Made by a program: the position numbers and the translations under genes
Shown: positions 48,901 to 62,110 of the stretch, in pieces
Position numbering within the stretch: the stretch's first letter is position 1
Layout of the letters: each line of letters opens with the position of its first letter
DNA from: Himantopus leucocephalus
Taxonomy: Eukaryota > Chordata > Aves > Charadriiformes > Recurvirostridae
Assembly (NCBI GenBank): GCA_003993805.1
Contig: RSEF01000002.1
Location: 11,022,788-11,086,787 of the forward strand
DNA: 64,000 nt
Direction: 5' to 3'
The notes under the pieces: generated by a model
The model's database searches: none
Told to the model about the DNA's origin: nothing
The model's input: only the letters and a program-made list of their open reading frames with translations

Positions 48901-50679
48901 CCCCAGTTCCACTTCCTTTGTGCAGGTCCTCTCAAACTGCAAAGGGAAAAGAGGTTTGTCTAGGGCAATTGTCAGGGGAACAGTCACAAAACTGGTGTTG
49001 CCTGCCTCAGTCCCTCGGCCACGCTGAGAAGGTGGGTGCACTTGGTGGTGACCCTTGGCTGGGAGATCCTCCCAGGTGATGACCAAGGCTGCTCTGAAAT
49101 TTCCTCTACTCTGCTCCTAGGGGTGAATGGTGATGGGAAATCAGCTGTGCCCTACTTTTTGAGCACGCTGAACTCACTTCAGCCATGCTTATGGATGATT
49201 TAGCTTCTGGAAGGCATTCAAACAGTCCAGATATGTCTGCTCTCGCACATCTCCACCTGAAAAGCAGAGCAACTCTGCTGGCACGGAGCCAGATCCACAC
49301 TACTCCTGTTGAACAACTTGGGGCACGTGAGCTCACCCACTGCGACCCAGCGGGGTGTCCCCAGCCTATGGCTTCGGTGCTGGGTATGCATTCCAGAGTG
49401 CTGAGAGTGGCATAAAAACGTAGATGGAGACAGTGGAAGGGAGCGGGAAATCCCAGGATGCCATTCCTTAAGCAGGCATATCCACACCACTCTCCAAAGA
49501 GCCCTGAAGGGTTTCTAGCTGCTGCCCAGAACTGGGGCCCAGGGTAGTCAGACCTGCCATCTGCTCCAACTTGCCAGAATGCTAAATATGAGCATTTGGA
49601 AACCACAGCGGTTTGATTCTAACCCTACAGGCATCTGCTTCCCAAGCACAGATCAAAACCACCCGGGCCACTGATTGTGCCTCCCCAGTGCAAACCCATT
49701 CGGCACTTTCTTCACGCTTGGTTGTGCCTTCATGCATGCGGACGCCCACACCCTCCCGCAGGACTGCACAAACATCTACCTCTGCCTGGTTTGCTTTGCC
49801 TCAACCTCCTGATAGATCTTGCCCGCCTCTCCCTTCCCTCGCAGATTCCCAGACATCTTGATTTCGTTCCTCCTAACTGGTTCTTGTTGCCAGCACTGCT
49901 GAGTTCTGCCTTTTCCCATGCTTGCTCCACAATTACAGGGGCAGCCTGACCATGGAGACACTGAGCACACCGCCAGATCACAGACCTAAAGGCACAAGCA
50001 AGGGCCTCTCTTCTGCTGCTCCCTGAGAAATGTGAGGACCACAGCACTCCACAAGCATCTACCCTGGCATGCCCTGACAGCCAAGCAGAGAAACTATGCG
50101 AGATGATCATTCTGCACCAGAGGGCTGGCAAGACTCCTTAGCTGCATTTCCAGATTTTGTAACGTTTGGATGGCTTAGTAAAGACAATGAAGGTCTGATT
50201 TCAAAAGCTGGCTGGATTCCACAAGAAAACACTTTTTAAATTAGAATTTTTTAACCGCGTTTTCACTTTTCAATAGCTGCTGTATGAGTAGCAGCTGGGT
50301 TTAGCACCTAACTCCTGACTTGGTTTGAATAAACAGAATGCTTACTGATCAGTCCACTTTCCATCTTCACGTGGAAGCAAACCAGAAAAATGAATGGTAA
50401 AAGGTATATACAAAAGCTTTTGGGGCTTTGCCTTGATGACAGCAATAAAAGAATCCATTTTATTAATATTTTCAGTTTTTAGAACTTAGGCATAACATTA
50501 AAAAATACGTAGGTCAGATCTGGGTCTTAGTTAAAGTCAGCTTTTCTACTAGTTTCGATGAAATTAAAGTTCGATCCATTATCACTGGTGTACCAGTATC
50601 CTCCAACTTGTATCCACCATTGGCAGTGCTAATAATTTTATGGTGAATATTATGATCTATAGAAGGATTTTTACATTCA
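42927..50679. other. Intergenic; no gene recognised
   Basis: Includes a small tandem repeat of GGCATATCCT near 44620-44640 and several open frames of 80-166 codons (for example 45923-46261, 46441-46929, 49106-49606 on the minus strand). None of these shows a recognised domain or splice structure, and they fall in GC-richer patches. No RNA gene or clear transposon was recognised. Confidence 0.5.
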
Positions 50680-51799
50680 ACCTGGAGGGTGGTGGTCAAT
50701 AGCTCCTTTTCAAACTGGCAACCTGTCACAAGTGGAGTTTTCCCAGGATCAATACTAGGCCCAATGTTGTTTACTATCTTCCTAAGTGATCTGGATGTGG
50801 GATCAAGTGTACCCTGATGAAGTTCGCTGACGATACCAAACAGAGTGGGGGAAGTGGACACATTGGAAGGGAGAGCCACCTTGATGGAAGACCTGGATAG
50901 GCTGGAAGAGTGGGCTAACAAGAACCTTATGAAGTTCAACAAGGACAAGTGTAAGGTCTTGCACCTGGGAAAACATAATCCTGGAGTGCAGCATGGGCTG
51001 GGATCCACCCAGCTGGGGAGCAGCTCTGTGGAAAGGAACCTGGGGGTCCTGGTGGAGCTCAATATGAGTGAACAGTGTGCTGCAGTGGCAAAGAAAGCCA
51101 ACAGGATGCTCGGTTGCATCAACAAGGGCATCACCAGCAGAGACAAAGTCGTCATTCCATGGAAGTGTTCAAGGCCAGGCTGGATGGGGCTTTGAGCAAT
51201 GGAGTCTAGTGGAAGGTGTCCCTGCCCATGGCGGGGGGGGGCTGGAACTAGATGATATTTAAGGTCCCCTCCAACCTAAACCGTTCTATGATTCTATGAT
51301 TATCCCACTCTACTCAGTGCTTGTCAGGCCACACCTAGAATACTGTGTTCAGTTTTGGTCCCCACTGTACAAAAAAGATGTGGACAGGCTGGAGATGATC
51401 AAAGGACTGGGAAGCCTGCCATATGAGGAAAGGCTGAGAGAACTGAGAAAAGAAGGCTTAGGGGAGACGTTATCATCATGTTCCAGTATTTAAAGTTGGC
51501 TACAAAGAAGATGGAGACTCCCTTTTTACAAGGAGTCACATGGAAAAGACGAGGGGTAATGGGTACGGGTTACTCCTGGGGAGATTCTGTTTGGACACAA
51601 GAGGAAAAATTTTCACAGTGAGAACAATCAGGCATTGGAATAATCTCCCCAGGGATGCTGTAGATACCCCATCATTGGACACTTTTAAGATTCAGCCGGG
51701 CAGGGTGCTGGGGCATCTTGTCTACACTGTGCTTTTGCCAAGAAAGGTTGGACCAGATGATCCTTGAGGTCCCTTCTAACCTGCTATTCTATGATTCTC
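50680..51799 (+). repeat. CR1 LINE, 3' third of ORF2 to terminus, carrying a nested CR1
   Basis: A 5'-truncated CR1 in plus orientation. The reverse-transcriptase palm motif FADD is legible at 50823-50834 (in KFADDTKQ). A frameshift follows, then LDRLEEWANKNLMKFNKDKC, SSVERNLGVLV and KANRMLGCINKGI. After the nested insertion it resumes with [40 protein letters not shown] and the 3' end GGTCCCTTCTAACCTGCTAT. Stops and frameshifts show that it is dead. Confidence 0.95.
51157..51300 (+). repeat. Nested CR1 3' end inserted in the larger CR1
   Basis: CATGGAAGTGTTCAAGGCCA to CCGTTCTATGATTCTATGAT is a short CR1 3' terminus in the same orientation as its host. Host sequence reads GTCGTCATT before it and TATCCCACTCTACTCAGTGC after it, and these are adjacent in intact CR1. 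A run of 9 G interrupts it. Confidence 0.9.
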
Positions 51800-53189
51800 T
51801 GCTTCAACTTACTACCAGAATATGACATTTTAAAATGTTTCTAGCTGATACACGTACAGATAAGATCTTGAAAGTGTGAACCCTCCGTATTTTAATGCAG
51901 AATATAAAGAACAACCCAAAGGTAATATTTTCATATTTCATTCCTTAACCCTGGCCTATTTTGGGGTCCCATGCACAATTTTTTAAAGCCTGCATTTGGC
52001 AGAACAGCTGATCTTTGTTGTGAACAATTGGAGTCATTATTCCAATACCAGGAAGTCATCGTTCACTAGCTTAGACTTATTTAGTTGATTTTCATTTTTA
52101 TTTCATGGATCCCTGATATAAACAGCCTCAATGACATATCGGTAGTATCCTAAATTTTTGGCAGGTCTGCCACTCTCCCCCAAAACCAGGCAGTCCAAGA
52201 AGCCTGACAATCTTGCCCTCAGCTTCTCTTTTCCTTTTTGCTGCTAGAGGCCACCTGCATAGCAGACATCTGCACTTGGTACCTACAGTACCAGGTCATC
52301 CTTGTGTGCTCTGCGCCAGGCAAGACCCCTGAGGGGTCTGAGCCAAGCGTGTATATCATACAGCAGATTACTAATTCAAACTACCAACACAGAAAGAAGC
52401 AAGCAAACAAAAAACACAGCCCAGGAAGGAAGCCCCTTGTAATGCTGCGGTTTTTACACCTATTTATGTACCACATATTGGTCAGGGTTGTGGCCACAAG
52501 TACAATGGGCCTGGAAAAGCAGAGCGGAGGGATAGTAAAACAGTAGTGGAGAACACAGGCATCAGTTTTTGCAGTGTGATGCAACAGCAACTGTTTGGTA
52601 TCTTACTGTATCTATTCATTCATTCATTCATTGTAAGGGGAATTTTTCAGCCATCTTTTCCTTCCTGTCTGCAGTGTGAGCCACAGCACCGTTCCACAAG
52701 CATCTAACGAAAGCTTTGCAGATCTCACCATGGATACCCATTTAAATAGAGAAGTCACAGGACAGTTGCTATTTGTGTGCCTGAATGGAAGTCTATTGTG
52801 TTATTTTTTTTGCTCCAGCGAAGCAGAACAAACCCTTCTTCTTCTTTGTTTATATGAGGTGAAAAAACATACTGGTACTGACTTTCAGATAAAAACTCTT
52901 AGTGGTAGTCAGTTCCTGCTCACTTTGAGAACATCTGGGAATACAGTCAGTCCATCTGTCCTGCACCTACACTTAGGCAACATACCTGTGAGGTTAAACA
53001 CCCTTCTCATTTCCTTTTTCTGATTGCACCTCATGCTGTAGTCCCTTGTGGTCACAGACTGTTTCTTTTCTCCATTTTCCTATACCTAAAAAACGCAGCA
53101 ACTTTCAGGCACTACCCAAATACCAATTTTTGATGTATAATATCATGCATGGAAATGAAAATTTTTATAGCTGAGGTACGGAATCAAAC
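51800..53189. other. Intergenic; no gene recognised
   Basis: Unique sequence with an ATTC tetranucleotide run (52614-52632). Short open frames only. Confidence 0.5.
52614..52632. repeat. (ATTC)n microsatellite
   Basis: Just under five ATTC units. Confidence 0.9.
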
Positions 53190-53290
53190 CTCAGAAGACC
53201 TCAGCCTTGTCGCAGAGGGCCTGTGTCATCTTTGGCACATAACCTCTCTCTGCGCTTTGGCTTTCTATCTGTATTTTTAATTTGTTCTGC
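53190..53290 (+). repeat. MIR/CORE-SINE-like fragment
   Basis: CATCTTTGGCACATAACCTC and TCTCTGCGCTTTGGCTTTCTATCTGTAT parallel the MIR block of a TTGGGCAAGTCACTTAACCT-type motif followed by CTCTGTGCCTCAGTTT and CATCTGTA. It is diverged. Confidence 0.45.
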
Positions 53291-56200
53291 CCCAGTGTCC
53301 TTGTCAGAGATTAGATGCTCCTTGTGTTTGTTTTGTGTAAACATATAAAGATAGTTCTTGCTGCAATACGTTCACATACTCAGAAGAAAACACTTTCTGA
53401 GAAAAAAGAAGTAAAATTAAGGAGAAGGGAAAAAAATGTGGAGATGTCTAATGCATTTTCAGTACATCTGAGAAGATATATTCTCTGTACAGCCTTCTCC
53501 ACAAGTCAGTGAACAATGCAAGGTCAGTGGTTCTTCACGTAAGCTAATTCTGCCCTGCCTCTCGGCACGACTCGTTAGCGTCCCTGGTATTACACTAACA
53601 TCACCAGACTGCTTCTGGTGCTGAGCCAGCTCAGGTGTCTCTACACAACGCGTGCTGGCTTTATTCATCTCTTTGGAGGGGGCACACTTACCCAGAGCAG
53701 AACTGAAGCCTACATTCTGACACGCAACTTCGGCTCATTTTAAGACCTTCGATTTTGAAAAGGAGGTTAAAGCACTTTCACAATGTTAGCATCAATCAAT
53801 TTTATATATATTATCTTAAAGGACACTAAGATATGTCTTGTTTTGAGGCACATCTTAAAGGACACTAGGATTCACCTTGCAGATTAAGACACCTGGTAGG
53901 TATCCTCATGTGAATCGGATGCCCAAGCTTTTGTTAGTCAGTGGAGCCCAGAGATCTGCCCACCTCACCCTAAAGCAGACCTCTCGGTACACAAACCAGT
54001 TGGGTAAGCTTAGATGTCTAGTGCCAGCTTCGCCTGTGGTATCCAAGATATTTACGCAGAATTGCCAAATATTAAACATGACCTTTCTCCTTCCGAAGTG
54101 GCAGTTAGAAGTTGGAGCCTATTACAGGGCATCTCATATGGCACTAGATGCATATATGTGGGCAACTGAACCAGTCAGCTGGATAGCTTTCCAGATTTCA
54201 GTGCCCATGATGGGAGTTGGGATATATCTCATACATGGACATTTAACCCACGAGATAAATTTCACCCTGAATGTCACGTAAGAAGAGGACTGTCTGTCAT
54301 TTTTTTCCTTCCCAAAGGGCGGGAACTTTGGTTCCAAGTTCCAAACCAGCTTCTCCCCAGAGCATCTTTCCTCCCAGAGGACATCACAGGGCTCACCCAG
54401 CTCTTCATGATTTTCTGTACCTCCAAGCAGTACCCAGCCTGCCTTTAGCCAATGCACTAGCGTGGTTTTGTATACGGTTAGAATTAACTGTAACGTAAAC
54501 TGCTGGAAAGGAACAGTGTTTATCCAGGACTCAGCACCTCTCAGGCTTTCTCATTATTTACATAGTGTTTATATTGCTCAGTAGTGCCAATCAGGGTAAG
54601 TATTTATTGCTGCAGGGTGTTTACTGCTCCATATCTGTATATAGCTTCTGCCCTGAAGAGCTTACAATTTAATTATAAAACAAGATGCTGGGAGTTTAAA
54701 AGAAGACAGAATGTTGATGAGCAAAAGAGGTAAGAGTACTAGTCACAAAGTCAGGAAAAGCAAAATATTTTTTATCCCACTCTTTGTTTATTTTTAAAAA
54801 TTATATGCTTTTCAATTTTAAAAAAACCCTGCATGCTTCATTTCTCTTTTTCCCTTTCCTGGTTCTCAATGCAATTTATATTTCTCAGTAGAAAGACTGC
54901 ACTACAAAAAATTTTAAGTTTCCATTTAATCCTATTTAAGATTCTTTTCCATGTTTATAACTTCCATCTACTTACATACCACTGGTTCAGGTCTGTCTCT
55001 CACAAGCTTGGGGCTGGATTATCAGCAGGGACATACAAGGTGTTTCTTTCCCTGGTGGCCTATGAAGCGAGGCAGTTCACATTCATCCATTTTGCCTCAG
55101 TTCCTCTTGGTTTATTTGCCTGCCTGTGATCCAGCCTCCAGGCTGGACCATGAATCAACATGTAGGTTTCCCACTGGCCTCTCAGCAAGACCTCCTCTGG
55201 ATTTCCTGGGACTATCAGTCCTGCTGTGCCACCTTGGGACACCACCCACCACTATCCCCCACACTCCTCCTCACTGAGTTCCTGCTCACCTCTATCTGCT
55301 GCCCAACTCCCTTCATAGGATCCAAGGACACATTTCCTCAGACACAAGATCACTTTTACCATTAATTTAAAAAGATAATTGGCATTATGTCTGCAGGATA
55401 CCCCCCACTTATTACTCAATTTGATGAAAATCAGAAACATATGACTACAAATATTACCCATATTACAGCAGACACCAAAATGTGCTACTACTGTGCAATA
55501 TCTAGGAAAAGAGGCGCTAGAAGTGCAAAAGGCATTAAAGGCAGCATTAAGCTTTTTTAAAAATCATTGTGTATTGAAAATCAGGGTTTAGATGTACACT
55601 GCCTGTATTTGCATGGTTCATGTACTATTCAAATTTCACAGCTCTCCTCTCTCCAGACACAGAAGAGGCACAGAAGGTTGGAGGGAAATGCTTTCCTTCT
55701 GTGACAGAAAGCTGGTTGTGAAGAAAACGTCTCTTAGATGCGTAGGTCATGTAGCATTTGTGTCTCACCTGGGCTCATCTTTTCGCTATCAGTCATTTGC
55801 CTTTGCCAGGGAGTCTGGCAGTAAGGCAGAATATTTTCTGACACATATATTTGTCCAGTAAACACTGAAACACCCGCACATTTCACAGAAGATATCAGAT
55901 ATGCTTCCAGCCCCACAGCCCCAACTCAGTACTGACCTAACAGTATTGAGGAGAGAAAAAACAGTATAAATATGTATTTTTCACTACTGGGTACCTCTCA
56001 TGGTGATTTTATCCATCTATAGTCATACCAAAAGGATGAACGATACTAAGTCTGTATCCACAGTCAGTGTTAGCTGAACATGCCAGTAACAACAATCATG
56101 GCTGCCTGCCACCAGGAGAGAAAAGCTATGTTATTTCCCCGACGCGTTGAATTTTCCATGTTGCATTTAGCTTAGTAAACAGCCAGCTGGAGCTTGCTAT

Positions 56201-59200
56201 TCATGGTTCCTGTAATATAAACTGGTTTTGCTTTTGCTTTTAAAACAGATTTCTATTTCCTCTCATACTGAAGGGAAATTAGAATTGAGATTGCACAAAA
56301 CCCATGCATAAATGATATTGTCTTTATGTGTACCTTGAGGTGCACAGTGATTTCCACACTGACCTAAGGATACCCAGTTTAGATGTCTAACACACATCTC
56401 AGTAGGTTACAATGAGACATCTATAGTAGGCACCACTTGTGGGGGCTTCCTCCGGTCCTTTTACAGGTCATTCCACTCCCAAAGTCTAGCACACATGATC
56501 CACTCAGGGGTGGCCACAGCTTTCAGCTTGGTACACCCAGATAGATGTACTTTCCTCTCAGTATTCTCTTACAAGCAGATCAGACGTCCTTGTTTCATGG
56601 GCAGCAACGACTGTTAGGGCAGTCTGGGCATCAGCGTAGCTCCGGAGCTAATCTATTGCCACCAAGTGCTTGGCCCTGCTCAACCTGTGGAAGATTAAAA
56701 AACCTGCATTTCTCAGCCTGGGTAATTCTGTTAACTGGGCAGGAATGACAAATACTAATCAAACAGCGAACACTCCTTTCTGCCTGCTTGGAGCCACGTA
56801 CTCTCATAAAGCATGACAGAGACTTAGCAGGGAGAACTAAGGCATGCATTAAAGAAAGGACCCATCAATATGACTGAAAAAAACCCACAAGATACTAGGG
56901 AGGGGGAAACTTCTAGACTGGAAGGATAGCAAGTTCTCGAGTAAACCAGCTGCCATCACAATTTGGAAGAGGAGAGTTGGTGTTGATGCCGGCACCACAG
57001 CTGAGTCAGGGAAGCACTAGGAAAACAGGAGGAATAAACTCGAAGCCCCTGCCTCCATAGAGACAGCTGCTTTAGCAAGAGCTCTCTTCGAGACTCTTGA
57101 AACAGCCAGCAGCCTGAGCAGAAGGCTCTGCTGTACATGAGGGAACAGATCAGTCAGAAACTTTTACGACAGCAACAGCAATTTATATAGGAAAATGCTT
57201 CCTCTGAAAAATGTCCTGAGGATCAAGGCCCTCTGGTTAGGAACATCTTTGAGATGCCAAGACCACTACCTTAAGCTTAAACCAAGTAGAAAGCATCGTG
57301 ACTTCTCAAATAAGATTGAACTGTGTATCTTTCTAAGCATTAGAAAACAACAGGTGTGGAAACCCTCCCTCTTACTGGAATATTTCTGCTGCCTGAAAAC
57401 CAGAAATTAATCCCCATGTCATGGAAAAAGGCTCTGCAACAGGCAAAAGGAGTCATAAGGCTGTATTGAATAGATCATCTTGACAATTTCTAGGATTCAG
57501 CAGCATGAAGTGATTTTCTTACAGGTCTCTGGACAGTAACTGTCTTCTCCAACTGAGGGGGAAGAGGTGTAAAGAACAATCAGACATGACTTTACAGAAT
57601 ACCAACAGCTAATGGTCTAGTGGAATCATTGTTTTTTTCCTCTGAGGGCCTGCCTGCTTTTCCAGAGCACAAGAGACACGTCAAAGAAGCCGATTAGAGT
57701 GTGTACATGTTATACTGTATCTGTAAATTATGGGCATAAAATATCTGAAGACAGGGCAGCAGAGGTTTCTTTAAGATAGAACCCTAAGTACCTATGTACT
57801 TAGTAACCCTAAGTAACTATGTATGATGTATGGCAATTTAGAAGTATTTACAAGCAAAGCTAGCCAAGTGCAAGACAGAAAGCCACGGATGACAGCTCTG
57901 CCCCTCCACCCTGGCTGACAAGAGCAAGGATCCTCTTAAAAAGGAGCTCAGAGACAACCATTTCCCTCCCCCCCGCCCTTTCCTTAGAATTACAGGGAAC
58001 TTTGAGTTGGTTTATCAGAGAGCAGGCAGAGGCTAGTCGGCATCTCTGGACCAAAGAAAAAATCTATCTTGAAATATATGTGCAACTGCAGGTAGAATTA
58101 ACAGTTAAATTAATTAAATGAATTAATTAAAAGTATTCAGGAATGATCTGTAGATTTTCAGGACTCGATGTTACCGATTCTTACTGACTACAGACCCTAC
58201 TTTCATGTGATTCATACTTGTGATGCATAAGCTGCCACTATCTATTTTTATTTATATTGCATTTATATTCTACAATAGAATTAGGTTTTAGACATTGCAG
58301 CATGTGAAGAATGACAATTTTTTTTTTTACTTATCTAATAACCACCTGCAGCTTCAGGAGCAGTAAGCCTATAATTCAAAAGGATATGTGAAGAGAAACA
58401 AACCAAAAAGGCCTCCAGTCCTGACTGATGAATACAACAACTGGGGTTTTCTTGCCACCTTTGCTGCTAGCCTCCCTAATCACCTCTTCTAGCAAAAACA
58501 CTTTTCACATCACTAGGGAAGATGTAACCTCATAATCCAGCCATAAGGTGTAAAACTCTCGAAAGAATCCCTTTTGTTGAGTATGTTTAATTATGAGCAG
58601 TATGGTGGATCAGTTCCTGAAGCTGTGAAAAAAACATCAAGGGCAGGAACAGGCAACTTAGGGAATGCTGAAATGAAGTGTCAGGCTTTGAAAAAGGATA
58701 CACGGGCTCCTTGTTCAGACTGAGCAGTTTTGGCACATCTGAAGAAGAGTGTAGAACAGTTGCCTGGAGTCAATTTTGCAATTCCACTGTTCTCGGCATA
58801 GTCTGAGCTGTCCTTTCCCAACTACACCAGCTGCTGGTGGTCTCAAAGGACCATGATAGCAGCTGGGAATCACTAGCACTGAAAGGGTGTTTTGGATACC
58901 CTCTTTTCTACCCTGTGCTGCAATGACCCTAAAAAGCAGTAGTGTCAAAGACATTACTGCAGCCTACTACGCCCTTAGGAACTCCTGATAAAAAAAGACT
59001 ATCCAGCACGTTGACATTAAAGCATCTCTCATACCCCACTACTAGTCCACAGTATTTCAAAGTATTTTTTAAACTATTAATAATAGTCACTGTTTTTTGG
59101 CATTTGAAACACTAAACTGTCTGAATTTCTTGTATATTTACCACAGTCTCCATCAAGTGCAGGTTACCCAATAAATCCTGACTCTGACAAGCGAAGGACA

Positions 59201-60995
59201 ATGTACCTCTTCACTTCCTCTGTCAGTACAGTCTTGCCTGTCTGCTAATGAACCAGACTGCACTGTCCCCATGCTGCAAGTATGACCTCTTAGAAATATC
59301 AAAGTCCAACCCTTACAGCTCTATTACAAAATTGTACAAGCCCAGCAGCATAATCCATCCATAGCCCAATTTGTTGAGAAAAAAAAACTCCTTCTGCCTT
59401 ATACTAATTCAGATACTTGTGTGGAAATACAGGTGTGAGTAGGATGCACACCCAGCACAGATTTAACGATGCACCTATCATCTGAAAACATCCACTTCTG
59501 TAAAAGGCAAGATGAGGACTCCAGTTTCTCTGTCCTTCAACACTGTACAGTCATTTATACAATAGAATGGAATATCTCTATAACCAATTAGCACTACAGT
59601 TTCCAAGTTCAATCAAGAAAAGCGAGCAGAGAATCTACTCACTCTTCATTTCTAAGTTTTACCATTTTCAGATCTGTTTCTTTAACCATTGAGGAATATA
59701 TGCCCATGAATAAGAGCTAAAGGATCTTCATTATCATTATAACTGAACAGATACACTTCTGATGAATTGTCTTTTAAAAACTCTTCTGCATTTCTGTGTC
59801 ACAGAGAGGTATTTGATGCAGAGTTAAAGCAGAAAACCACATTTCTCCAAGTAAATTGAAAATTTAGAAGAGCTCTGTGATTTAAATTGTGTTCTATGTT
59901 AATAACATGTCATAATACTTAGTGATATGACTAATGCTAGATTCAGGGAAGTGTTGCTTTAAAACCACATTTTGTGTAACTAATGTTTCATTTGGCCTGA
60001 ATAAACTTCAAAAAAGAGACACTTTGTGAGTTCTATGTTTGGTCTTTTTGTATATAATGCTCTGTTATGATGGACATGTCATATTACAAAGTCGATCTGA
60101 TGCTAATTTGACTAATAGCCAAACAAAACATTTATTTCAGTCGAGGTGTACATTTTTCCTGAATAACTGGAAACAAAGGTGCCACAAATATGTTTCTATG
60201 GAGAGTATTTGCTTATTTTTCAAGTCTTCAGTATTTAAGTTATTATCTTTCAACTTTTTATCCCAACTCACTATTATGCCTTATACAATATATGCCTTAT
60301 ATAAGTATAAACACTTGATATCCATAGCTTTACAAATCATTCATTTGGTGGCCTGAAATCTGTCATGCAATTTTCTTCACAGATTTCCAACATAATTGAG
60401 AAGGACAATCAAAATTGCATCCAAAAGAAAAAAAAAAACAGAAAATCTTTTTATAATCTATGAGAACAAGAGCAGGAAATATAATTAAAGATGCTCATGT
60501 TTGAAATGGGAAGTTTGGGGAATAAAAATATATGCATATATGATCCCCACTGAATCTTAGTATAGGGCTCAAGAGGACAGAAATACAAAATTATAATCAT
60601 GTTTCAGAGCAGACACAACTTTTGCACAGGACCAGTTATAAGACTGAGCTCAAACATCTTCATGCCTTAGTTTGCCACCTGTTGATTGGTGGTAAATACA
60701 CTCATACTTTATACAGTGTTAAAATGATACTTAAAGGATGTCATGAAGTGCTCAGAAACAATAGTGATAGAATAACAAAAATAAGTAAGTACAAAGGCAG
60801 AAAATTGCTAACATGCTTACTGCTAAGAAAACTTGAGTTGATTTCAGATCCTTTCGGAAAATTCTTACTCAGCCACATAATTGATATAAATTATATGATT
60901 TCTCATTAAGGTTTAATTAGCTTTTAAAAATGGGTTCAAGCTAAAGAAACAAATATTGTCACAGACAAACAATAACTAAATTGAAGACAGTATAT
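53291..60995. other. Intergenic; no gene recognised
   Basis: Contains a local duplication: the 16-mer ATCTTAAAGGACACTA occurs at 53813-53828 and 53852-53867. Base composition becomes steadily more AT-rich toward 60 kb. Open frames (for example 53877-54281 plus) have no recognised domain. Confidence 0.5.
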
Positions 60996-61130
60996 TGCTC
61001 AAACCGGGAACGAGAGATCTGGTTTCAAGTCCTGGCTTTGCTACAGACCTGCTATATATAGACAGAGTAAGGCCTATATACTACTCAGTTGGATGATAGT
61101 GTAAACTCCATGAAATAGGATGGTAATTTT
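60996..61130 (+). repeat. MIR/CORE-SINE-like fragment
   Basis: GATCTGGTTTCAAGTCCTGG and CTTTGCTACAGACCTGCTAT resemble the SINE core (TCTGGGTTCAAATCCTGGCT then CTGCCAC...). A GTAAACTCCATGAA block follows, as in the 3' part of old amniote SINEs. Confidence 0.45.
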
Positions 61131-61979
61131 CAGACTTGTGATTATGCCCAATTAACAGTAATTGTTACTGTTAAACCATCTCTTGAAAGTTTGTAATCAG
61201 CTGCTGTTAACAACGGTTTTAATATTTATGGTACCATCTACAGCTTAGACTTTTTTACACCGCGTTAATGAAAACCAAGGTTTAACGATGGCTGGCACCT
61301 ACACCACAACCTTATTTTAAAATGGTCTCTGTGTCTTAAAGAAATATGACTAACCTGCTGAAGCACGAGGCTAGAGGGGAAAATCTGCTAAGCGTGGTTT
61401 TGTTTGAACTAGTTCTACAGCAGCACTTCACAAGGTTTGTTACCAAACATAGCAACTGATCCAAGAAAGTCAGAAAGTGCACATGTTCACATTGTCAATC
61501 ACATGTGTAGGTACTCAGTGCTGCTATCTGTGCATTGGAATATCATGGCAGTCAAACTGAATGTTGGCACTGGATATAATTAAGAAATTGTCTCATGATA
61601 GCCTCAACACTATGCTATAAATGATTCTTCAACTAGAAAAGAAACAGATCCAAATTATCAGATCTGTTTTTCTCAGGACTGAATACTCTGTATTTACATA
61701 TCTGCACTTAGTTGAGAAAATGAAGGTTATGTGATTAAAAATCAAGTAAGATGAAAAGTTATATTGCAACTTATCTCTGGCTACCTCATCTGAATCTGGA
61801 TCATTCCCACAGTTACAGATGCATGAGTAACAGGGATCGTATATCTATGGCAGCAATAACAGACTTTTATCATTTTACTTGATAATTAATTTCCATTTAG
61901 CTACAAAGGAAGTCGGAAAAATTCACTAAACTACAGGACTCCACATAGAGCTGAAACTCAAATGTAGACATCTTTTATA
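61131..61979. other. Intergenic; no gene recognised
   Basis: AT-rich sequence with nothing recognised. Confidence 0.5.
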
Positions 61980-62110
61980 ATCTTTTGGCAGGTCACTTAA
62001 TATCTCTTACTTTCCCCTCCCTTTGGAAGTAGTATTTAGTTTCTCCTCATCTTTTTCTGCTTTGACTCTTGAGATGGTAGTCTACTTGGAACAGGGGCTG
62101 TCTTATACAC
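61980..62110 (+). repeat. Ancient SINE-like fragment
   Basis: TTTTGGCAGGTCACTTAATA with TCTCTTACTTTCC, then GATGGTAGTCTACTTGGAAC with AGGGGCTGTCTT, match in order the 3' half of MIR-like amniote SINEs (TTGGGCAAGTCACTTAA ... GTAAGCTCCTTGGGGCAGGG). Confidence 0.45.

Noticed and set aside
49106..49606. 166-codon minus-strand open frame
   Set aside because: Lies in a GC-richer patch with overlapping open frames on both strands and no recognised domain. Probably chance.
51540..51767. 75-codon plus-strand open frame with protein-like sequence
   Set aside because: It is CR1 LINE coding sequence, already covered by the CR1 feature, not a host gene.
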